Assembly: GCA_003451595.1 (NCBI GenBank)
Contig: DMDA01000009.1
Location: 1 to 12,820 of the forward strand
DNA from: Chloroflexota bacterium
Lineage (GTDB): Bacteria; Chloroflexota; Anaerolineae; Caldilineales; Caldilineaceae
Direction of reading: 5' to 3'
Length of the DNA: 12,820 nt
In this document: positions 8,233-12,820 of the stretch, in pieces
Position numbering within the stretch: the stretch's first letter is position 1
How the letters are laid out: every line of letters begins with the position of its first letter
The notes under the pieces: model-generated
What the model was told of the DNA's origin: nothing
The model's input: the letters and a program-made list of their open reading frames with translations, nothing else
Database searches by the model: none
Translations under genes and position numbers: made by a program

Positions 8233-9030
8233 TCAGGCCAGGTCGCGGTGAACTTGCGCCACCCAGGTTGTGTCTTCGGCGTTGAAGAACGCGCCGTTGT
8301 GGGCGCGACTCCATGGTCCGACCAGCCAATAGATCAAATCAGCAATGCTGGCCGGGGTGGCAAGTTCGCCGCGCGCATGGATGTCGTGGAACCAGCTGGT
8401 GTCCAGGCGCGTGCCGGTCGTATCGATGCTGCGGATGTCCTCTTGCATGGCGGTGTCGACATGACCAGGGTTCAAGGTGTTAATCGATACGTCGCTACCA
8501 GCCAGCTCCAGCGCCAGCACGCGCGCAAACATCTCCAGCCCGGCTTTTGCCGCGCAGTAGGCGCTGCCGCCAAAGACAGGCGTGGAGGCTGCATCGCTGC
8601 TGATATTGAGAATCCGTCCATAGCGCTGTTCCAGCATGACCGGCAACACATTCCGCGTCAGGAGGAACGGTGCAATCAAATTCGTGTTGATGTTATACGC
8701 CCACTCGTCGGGGTCGGCGTAGACCACTTCTTCTAGCGGCCAGATTACAGCGGCATTGTTGATGAGAATATCAACGCGGTCGAATTGTTCGAGCGCAGTC
8801 TCGACGATCTCCTCCACCGCTTCGGGGTCGCTCACGTCGCCGGGCACGGCCAGCGCCTGCGCCCCTTGACGCCGCAGCGTCGCCGCCACGTTCTCGACCT
8901 CGTCCTCGCTGCGCGCCGCCAACACGAGCTTGGCGCCCGCTGCCGCCAGGCGCGCCGCCGCCGCTGCACCGATGCCGCGCCCGCCCCCCGTAATGATCGC
9001 CACCTGTCCTTGCAATTTCTTCTTTGCCAT
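8233..9030 (-). CDS. short-chain dehydrogenase/reductase (SDR) family oxidoreductase
   Basis: The 265-residue product is a classical SDR enzyme, an NAD(P)-dependent reductase or dehydrogenase of carbonyl/alcohol groups. It has the cofactor motif TGGGRGIG (14-21), D65 in the GDV turn that contacts adenine, NNAA (91-94), and the catalytic triad S145 (in NISSDAAS), Y158 and K162 (YCAAK), followed by NPGHVDTAM (187-195). AAR (38-40) after the second strand hints at NADP preference, but this is weak. Length and order of motifs are normal. The annealed name could be 3-oxoacyl-ACP reductase-like (FabG), but no fatty acid genes are nearby, so the substrate is unknown. The ATG at 9030 gives the typical N-terminus MAKKKLQGQVAIITGG. 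It has no ribosome binding site, and a promoter -10 box ends seven bases before it, suggesting a leaderless mRNA. The DUF123 gene follows on the same strand. Confidence 0.93.
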   Translation of the reverse strand: MAKKKLQGQVAIITGGGRGIGAAAAARLAAAGAKLVLAARSEDEVENVAATLRRQGAQALAVPGDVSDPEAVEEIVETALEQFDRVDILINNAAVIWPLEEVVYADPDEWAYNINTNLIAPFLLTRNVLPVMLEQRYGRILNISSDAASTPVFGGSAYCAAKAGLEMFARVLALELAGSDVSINTLNPGHVDTAMQEDIRSIDTTGTRLDTSWFHDIHARGELATPASIADLIYWLVGPWSRAHNGAFFNAEDTTWVAQVHRDLA

Positions 9031-9037
9031 ATCGTGC

Positions 9038-9066
9038 AGTGTAGCAGACACGTGCGCAGTTGACAA
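9038..9066 (-). promoter_or_regulatory. promoter of the SDR gene, probably leaderless
   Basis: Read on the minus strand, TTGTCA (9066-9061) is followed by a 17-bp spacer and TACACT (9043-9038), with TGC just before the -10 as an extended TGn element. The start site expected about seven bases downstream falls at or next to the A of the SDR ATG (9030). That agrees with the absence of a Shine-Dalgarno sequence. Confidence 0.6.
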
Positions 9067-9088
9067 TCGGGCAACATCCGCACACAAT
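9060..9088 (+). promoter_or_regulatory. candidate divergent promoter of the ECF sigma operon
   Basis: A consensus TTGACA at 9060-9065 is followed, after 17 bp, by CACAAT (9083-9088; 4 of 6 to TATAAT). The -35 shares five bases with the -35 of the opposite-strand SDR promoter, since TTGACAA reads TTGTCAA on the other strand. RNA polymerase binding at the two promoters would be mutually exclusive. The -10 is weak, and an ECF sigma gene may instead be autoregulated from a non-sigma-70 promoter. Confidence 0.4.
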
Positions 9089-9116
9089 GCAGCACCAACA
9101 ACCGCATCATCGCGCC

Positions 9117-9680
9117 ATGATCATGACTGAGCCAACCGACATCGCATTATTGAGCCAACTGACAGAACATAATCAGGCCGCGCTGTTGGCGCTCTATCAG
9201 CGCTACGGCGGGCTGGTGTATGGCCTTGCGCTGCGCACGTTGCGCCGTCCGGGGTTGGCCGAAGAAGTGACCCAGGATGTCTTTCTCAAGCTCTGGCAGC
9301 AACCCGAACGGTGGAATCCGGCGCTGGGACAATTGAGCAGTTGGTTGGTCACCATCACACGCAATGCGGCGATTGACCGCTTGCGGCGAGAGGCGCGTCA
9401 CTCCATCGACGACTGGCAGCCATACGGCGAGGTCGAAGCGAACATGGCGACGCTGGACACGGGCGCCTGGACTGACGGACAACTGCTGCGCGATCTGCTG
9501 CAACAGTTGCCGGCGGAACAGCGCGAGTTGATCGAACTGGCCTTCTATCGCGGCTACACCCACAGCGAGCTTGCGGAAGGTCTGGGCATCCCACTAGGCA
9601 CGGTCAAGACGCGTCTCCGCGCTGGCATGCAGCGGCTGCGCGCATTGTGGGAAGCCGCTGTGTACACAACGGATCGGTGA
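9117..9680 (+). CDS. ECF-family RNA polymerase sigma factor (SigK-like)
   Basis: The product (187 residues from ATG 9117) is a two-domain extracytoplasmic-function sigma factor that would direct RNA polymerase to specific promoters once freed from its anti-sigma partner. Region 2 spans about 23-92, with LYQRYGGLVYGLALR, the AEEVTQDVFLKLW segment (48-60) and SWLVTITRNAAIDRLRR (75-91). Region 4 spans about 125-177, with LPAEQRELIELAFYRGYTHSE and the helix-turn-helix IPLGTVKTRLRAGMQRLR (158-175). Between them is a short linker, with no extra C-terminal domain. Starts at 9087, 9117 and 9123 are all in frame and none has a ribosome site. I chose 9117 because it leaves a normal short N-terminus; 9123 (MTEPTD) is equally possible. 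The anti-sigma gene follows 42 bases after the stop, the usual pairing for this class. Confidence 0.92.
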   Translation: MIMTEPTDIALLSQLTEHNQAALLALYQRYGGLVYGLALRTLRRPGLAEEVTQDVFLKLWQQPERWNPALGQLSSWLVTITRNAAIDRLRREARHSIDDWQPYGEVEANMATLDTGAWTDGQLLRDLLQQLPAEQRELIELAFYRGYTHSELAEGLGIPLGTVKTRLRAGMQRLRALWEAAVYTTDR

Positions 9681-9698
9681 TGAGCATCCAAATGTCAT

Positions 9699-9708
9699 CG
9701 TTGCAACG
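9699..9708. promoter_or_regulatory. short palindrome between sigma and anti-sigma genes
   Basis: CGTTGCAACG is a perfect 10-bp palindrome in the 42-bp gap upstream of the anti-sigma start. It lies between a poor -35-like ATGTCA (9692-9697) and a good -10-like TATGAT (9714-9719). The predicted start site would fall inside the anti-sigma coding region, so an internal promoter here is doubtful. The site could be an operator or chance. Confidence 0.25.
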
Positions 9709-9722
9709 TTATTTATGATGAG

Positions 9723-10691
9723 ATGAACGATTTGCCACCTGCCGGGGCGCGCTCCCCGGATGAAAGCCTGACGCCACCGACCGACGCGCAGCTGTTGGCG
9801 CTGCTCCCAGCCTTTGTGCTGGGCGCCGCCGACCCAGAGGAAGCCACATTTGTGCGTCTTCATTTGATGGACGTGCATGGCGCCGAGGATGAGCTTGCTG
9901 CCTATGGTCGCCTGGTCGAGGCGTTGCATTTTGCTGCGCCGCCAGTCGCACCGCCGCCAGCGTTGGAAGCGCGTCTGCGCGCGGCGCTGGCGGATGCATC
10001 CGGGGAGGGACGCCGGCTAGCGGCGCCGCTTTCGTCACCGTCGTCTTACACCGGGCGCAGCTGGCACTGGCCGCGCCTGGCGACAATTGTGACGGCGGCG
10101 GCGGCGGCGGTGCTGCTAGTGTTAAATTTGTGGTGGTTCCGCGAGATGACAGGATTGCGCGCAGAAAATACACAGCTGCAAAGTCAGGTCACGGCGCAGG
10201 CGACGGCGGTGGCCGTCCAGCAGACGCAACTTGCCGCGCAACAACAGCAGATCGATACACAGCGCGCGCAGCTGGAGATGTTGCGCGATCAGGAAGCTGT
10301 GCTCGCCGGCACTGTAGCCGGCCAGAACGATTTGCTGGCGCAAGTCGTGGCCGCCGCTGGTGAAAACTACACCATGACGCCCGCACAAGGCGGCAGCGCG
10401 GCCTTTGCCACCGTCGCCTGGCTTGACCAGGCTGGCATCGGCGTGTTGCGCGCAGACAACTTCCCACCGTTGCCGCCGGACATGGTCTATCAGTTTTGGC
10501 TGATCAAGGATGGCGTTCGCACCAGCGGCGGCATTTTCACCGTCGATGGCAATGGGCGCGGCACACTGGTCTTCACACCAGGCGGCTCGCTAGATGACTT
10601 TGACGGCATGGGCGTCACCCCGGAGCCAGCCAGCGGCAGCGCCGGGCCTACAGCGCCGCCAATCGTCACCGCCACCCTGCAACACGGGTAA
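9723..10691 (+). CDS. membrane anti-sigma factor, RskA C-terminal domain
   Basis: The 322-residue product has the layout of RskA-type regulators. A cytoplasmic N-terminal anti-sigma-like region (about 20-90) contains LLPAFVLGAADPEEATFVRLHL, followed by one membrane segment (about 118-139). A long Gln/Leu-rich coiled coil (about 142-207) and an extracytoplasmic RskA domain (about 212-320) with YQFWLIKDGVRTSGGIF, then GVTPEPASGSAGPT, complete it. RskA proteins hold an ECF sigma factor at the membrane and release it after regulated proteolysis. Here the usual zinc-binding HxxxCxxC of the anti-sigma domain is missing: the matching region reads LHLMDVHGAEDELA, and the whole protein has no cysteine. 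That points to a zinc-independent sigma-binding fold. The ATG at 9723 has only weak Shine-Dalgarno character (GATGAG). The P450 gene starts five bases after its stop, so the two are surely co-transcribed. Confidence 0.9.
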   Translation: MNDLPPAGARSPDESLTPPTDAQLLALLPAFVLGAADPEEATFVRLHLMDVHGAEDELAAYGRLVEALHFAAPPVAPPPALEARLRAALADASGEGRRLAAPLSSPSSYTGRSWHWPRLATIVTAAAAAVLLVLNLWWFREMTGLRAENTQLQSQVTAQATAVAVQQTQLAAQQQQIDTQRAQLEMLRDQEAVLAGTVAGQNDLLAQVVAAAGENYTMTPAQGGSAAFATVAWLDQAGIGVLRADNFPPLPPDMVYQFWLIKDGVRTSGGIFTVDGNGRGTLVFTPGGSLDDFDGMGVTPEPASGSAGPTAPPIVTATLQHG

Positions 10692-10696
10692 AGGGC

Positions 10697-11941
10697 ATGA
10701 CCGACGCACGGACACTGCTGCTTTCTGGCGCTGCGTTCAAGGCTGATCCGCACCCGACGTATGCCCGGCTGCGCGCAGAGGCGCCGGTCTATTGCCGGGT
10801 GAGTCGCGATGGCGCTGCGCGGATGTGGTTTCTTACCCGTTACGCTGATGTCGCTGCAGCACTGCGCGACGATCGCCGTTTTGTCAAGGACGCCGATGTC
10901 ACCCTCGGCCCGGCGGAGTTGCTTGCCCGCCCGCCAGCGCCGCCACTCTATCGGCTGCTCACTCACCACATGCTCAACACCGACGGCGACGCCCATGCCC
11001 GGCTGCGCGCCCTCGTCAACAAGGCGTTCAGCGCGCGCCAGGTCGAACAGATGGAACTGCGCCTGCGCACGATCGCTCACGATCTACTTGATCGCCTTGT
11101 TCCGCGCGGGATGATGGATTATGTGGACGATTTTGCCCTGCCCTTCTCGATCGCCGTGATTGCCGAACTACTGGGCATCCCCAGTCGAGACCGCCATCGC
11201 TTCCGCGCCTGGTCGCACATCCTGGTGGCGCCCTCCGTTGACGCTGATCGCAACGAACGCAAGACCGCCCGGCTTGCCCAGGTGATGCAGGATTTTGTCG
11301 ACTACTTGCAGGGCATCTTTGCCGCGCGCCGGCGCGCACCTCAGCCGGACCTGATCACTAGCCTGCTCGAAGCCGAAGAGGCGGGCGACCGCTTGAGCAC
11401 CGAGGAACTATACAGCATGATCCTGCTGCTGACGGTCGTCGGGCACGAAACGTCCGTCTTTCTACTTGCCAACCAGACGCTGACCTTGCTTACGCATCCG
11501 ACAGTGCTGGCAGCCGTGCGCAACGACCGCAGTTTGATCACCCCTGTCATCGAAGAGGTGATCCGCTACGATGGTCCTGTCGAGCGGGCGACGATGCGTT
11601 TCGCCGCCGAGGAGATCGAGCTGCATGGCGCAACGATTCAGCGCGGCGATGCGGTCAGTCTGGTGCTGGCGTCGGCGCATCGCGATGCGCGCGCCTTTCC
11701 GCAGCCCGATGCCTTCGACCTGGCGCGTGTCGGCGCCCGCCACCTGGGTTTTGGGTTGGGCGCTCATTACTGTTTGGGAGCACCGCTGGCGCGGCTGGAG
11801 GCGCGTGTGGCGCTCGACATATTGCTCGACCGGCTGCCCGCTGTGCAGTTGGCGATTCCGCACAGCGAGCTTCGTTGGCAGACAAACCCAATCGTGCGCG
11901 GCCCCAAACACCTGCCGCTGCGTTGGGAAGTTCCCTCGTGA
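10697..11941 (+). CDS. cytochrome P450
   Basis: The 414-residue product is a soluble bacterial class I-type P450 monooxygenase, a heme enzyme that inserts one oxygen atom into an organic substrate using electrons from a ferredoxin and its reductase. It shows the I-helix oxygen-activation motif VGHETS (248-253), the K-helix ExxR as E287/R290 in EEVIRY, and the heme-binding loop FGLGAHYCLGAPLARLEA, with the axial thiolate C359. The N-terminus (GAAFKADPHPTYARLRAEAPVY) is typical of the CYP107/CYP105-like group and has no membrane anchor. ATG 10697 follows AAAGGG closely (the ribosome site overlaps the upstream stop region), fitting translational coupling with the anti-sigma gene five bases upstream. 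No ferredoxin or reductase gene is in view, so redox partners must lie elsewhere. The substrate is unknown. No terminator is evident after the TGA. Confidence 0.96.
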   Translation: MTDARTLLLSGAAFKADPHPTYARLRAEAPVYCRVSRDGAARMWFLTRYADVAAALRDDRRFVKDADVTLGPAELLARPPAPPLYRLLTHHMLNTDGDAHARLRALVNKAFSARQVEQMELRLRTIAHDLLDRLVPRGMMDYVDDFALPFSIAVIAELLGIPSRDRHRFRAWSHILVAPSVDADRNERKTARLAQVMQDFVDYLQGIFAARRRAPQPDLITSLLEAEEAGDRLSTEELYSMILLLTVVGHETSVFLLANQTLTLLTHPTVLAAVRNDRSLITPVIEEVIRYDGPVERATMRFAAEEIELHGATIQRGDAVSLVLASAHRDARAFPQPDAFDLARVGARHLGFGLGAHYCLGAPLARLEARVALDILLDRLPAVQLAIPHSELRWQTNPIVRGPKHLPLRWEVPS

Positions 11942-11956
11942 CGCGCGCACCGATTT

Positions 11957-11986
11957 TCGACCTCGCTTCTCGTCTTGTAGTATACT
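11957..11986 (+). promoter_or_regulatory. candidate promoter of the PAS-GAF gene
   Basis: TATACT at 11981-11986 is identical to the recA -10 box. An 18-bp spacer separates it from a poor -35-like TCGACC (11957-11962, 4 of 6). The expected start near 11993 places the three 12-bp repeats at the very 5' end of the transcript. The -10 is convincing; the -35 is not. Confidence 0.4.
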
Positions 11987-11991
11987 GATGC

Positions 11992-12027
11992 GCTGAAATC
12001 GATGCTGAAGTCGATGCTGAAATCGAT
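11992..12027 (+). repeat. three tandem 12-bp repeats
   Basis: Three head-to-tail copies of GCTGAAATCGAT occupy 11992-12003, 12004-12015 and 12016-12027; the middle copy differs by one base (GCTGAAGTCGAT). They lie between the candidate -10 box and the start of the PAS-GAF gene. The unit is a multiple of three, but no start codon opens a frame through it: an in-frame stop (TGA 11986-11988) lies directly upstream. This argues for a DNA or RNA role, or simple replication slippage, rather than a peptide. Confidence 0.85.
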
Positions 12028-12050
12028 TCGGAGACGGACGCACATCGCTC

Positions 12051-12820
12051 ATGCCGGAATTGCCTGCCCCACTATCAGCGCCAACCGATGATCGCCTGAG
12101 CCGTTTTCTGTGGCGCCTCATCGAGGCGTCGCCGGTGGCGGTCGTGGCAGTCGATCAGGCTGGCGTCATCCTCTACGCCAATCAGAAGCTGGCCGACATG
12201 TTCCAGTACCAGGTCGGCGATGTGATGGGCAAATCGATCGAACTCCTCATTCCCGAACGTTACCGCAGCGACCATCGCATCTATCGCAGCCTCTTTGCCG
12301 AAAACCCGCATACGCGCCCGATGGGGTCAGGGCTAGATCTGGCGGGACGTCGCAGTGATGGCAGCGAGTTCCCCGTCGAGGTGGGGCTGAGTTACTTTCG
12401 CAGCGGCGACCTGTTGATCGTGCTGGGTTCGATTACCGACATTACGCGCCGCAAACAGACCGAAGAACTTCTGGAGCGCCGCGTCGAGGAGCGCACGCGC
12501 GAGATCGAGCGCCGGCGGCGCGTCGCCGACAGCCTGCGCGATATCTTGCGCGTGCTGAACTCTAATCGCCCGCTGCAGGAGATACTGGACATCATCGTGG
12601 CGCAGGCGCGGGAATTGCTGCGCGCTGACGCCAGCGCCATCTACCAACTGCACGAAGATGCTCAACCGCTCAGCTTTCAGGCCGGCGTTGGCATCTCACC
12701 TGCGCAACTCACTGCGATTTATGCCGCGCAGACCGATCCCACAATCGCTTCGCCACACCAGGCGGTCGGCGCCGTGCTCAATAACGGTGCACATGATGCG
12801 CCGCTCCTGAGCGTTGATGG
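12051..12820 (+). CDS. PAS-GAF sensor protein, 3' end outside the window
   Basis: The open frame starts at ATG 12051 and runs without a stop to the window edge (256 codons seen). The N-terminus has a PAS domain (about 15-135): LIEASPVAVVAVDQAGVILYAN, IPERYRSDH, then RPMGSGLDLAGRRSDGSEFPVE (89-110) and SITDITRRK. A charged coiled coil follows (about 136-168, ERRVEERTREIERRRR), then the start of a GAF domain (from about 174: LQEILDIIVAQARELLRADASAIYQL). PAS-GAF chains of this kind usually end in a histidine kinase, GGDEF or other output domain; which one cannot be known here. No membrane segment is seen in the visible part. No clear ribosome binding site precedes the ATG; the nearest GGAG (12030-12033) is too far. 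The first residues (MPELPAPLSA) look like a natural flexible N-terminus. Confidence 0.85.
   Translation, partial: MPELPAPLSAPTDDRLSRFLWRLIEASPVAVVAVDQAGVILYANQKLADMFQYQVGDVMGKSIELLIPERYRSDHRIYRSLFAENPHTRPMGSGLDLAGRRSDGSEFPVEVGLSYFRSGDLLIVLGSITDITRRKQTEELLERRVEERTREIERRRRVADSLRDILRVLNSNRPLQEILDIIVAQARELLRADASAIYQLHEDAQPLSFQAGVGISPAQLTAIYAAQTDPTIASPHQAVGAVLNNGAHDAPLLSVD

Noticed and set aside
11992..12027. CRISPR-like array
   Set aside because: The three 12-bp units are directly adjacent without spacers and no cas gene is present; this is a simple tandem repeat.
11462..12121. Minus-strand open frame crossing the end of the P450 gene and the 12-bp repeats
   Set aside because: It covers the essential heme-binding part of the P450 on the opposite strand. 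The repeated IDFS in its product is only the 12-bp repeat translated.

Overview
The window is ordinary-looking bacterial chromosome: GC-rich, densely coded, with ten genes and short spacers. I see no phage, transposase, CRISPR array, tRNA or rRNA. The family mix suggests a member of the Chloroflexota (Caldilinea/Anaerolineae-like): a DUF4058 protein, a RecA with a long N-terminus and an alanine-rich tail, an ECF sigma factor paired with an RskA-type anti-sigma factor, and large PAS-rich soluble kinases. This assignment is an inference from family content, not a database match.

Layout. A DUF4058 gene (5-775) precedes a 355-bp spacer that carries a strong recA promoter. That promoter has an AT tract, TTGACA, an extended -10 TATACT, and an imperfect SOS-like box lying between the two hexamers. 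recA (1131-2243) is followed by three successive stem-loops; the last is a classic intrinsic terminator (2389-2421). Next come an acetamidase/formamidase-family gene (2472-3404), a zinc-free quinone oxidoreductase of the MDR superfamily (3460-4440), and a 1065-residue soluble hybrid histidine kinase with five PAS domains and a C-terminal receiver (4497-7694), all on the plus strand.

On the minus strand, convergent with the kinase, is a two-gene unit: an SDR-family oxidoreductase (9030-8233) followed by a DUF123/GIY-YIG-type protein (8201-7713). The SDR gene appears to have a leaderless promoter. Its -35 box overlaps the -35 box of a divergent plus-strand promoter for a second group: an ECF sigma factor (9117-9680), a membrane anti-sigma factor with an RskA C-terminal domain but no cysteines (9723-10691), and a cytochrome P450 (10697-11941) starting five bases after the anti-sigma stop codon. 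A further PAS-GAF sensor gene begins at 12051 and runs off the window. Its leader holds three tandem 12-bp repeats just downstream of a TATACT box.

How they may work together: the most coherent functional module is sigma factor / transmembrane anti-sigma factor / P450, which looks like an envelope-sensed switch with a P450 monooxygenase in the same operon. The other genes (RecA, amidase, MDR and SDR oxidoreductases, sensor kinases) look like a housekeeping/accessory mix with no obvious shared pathway. I did not find a clear new defence system or a new mobile element. The best leads are the sigma/anti-sigma/P450 operon, the SOS-like box in the recA promoter, the divergent shared -35 box with a leaderless SDR transcript, the structured recA 3' region, and the repeat-bearing leader of the last gene.
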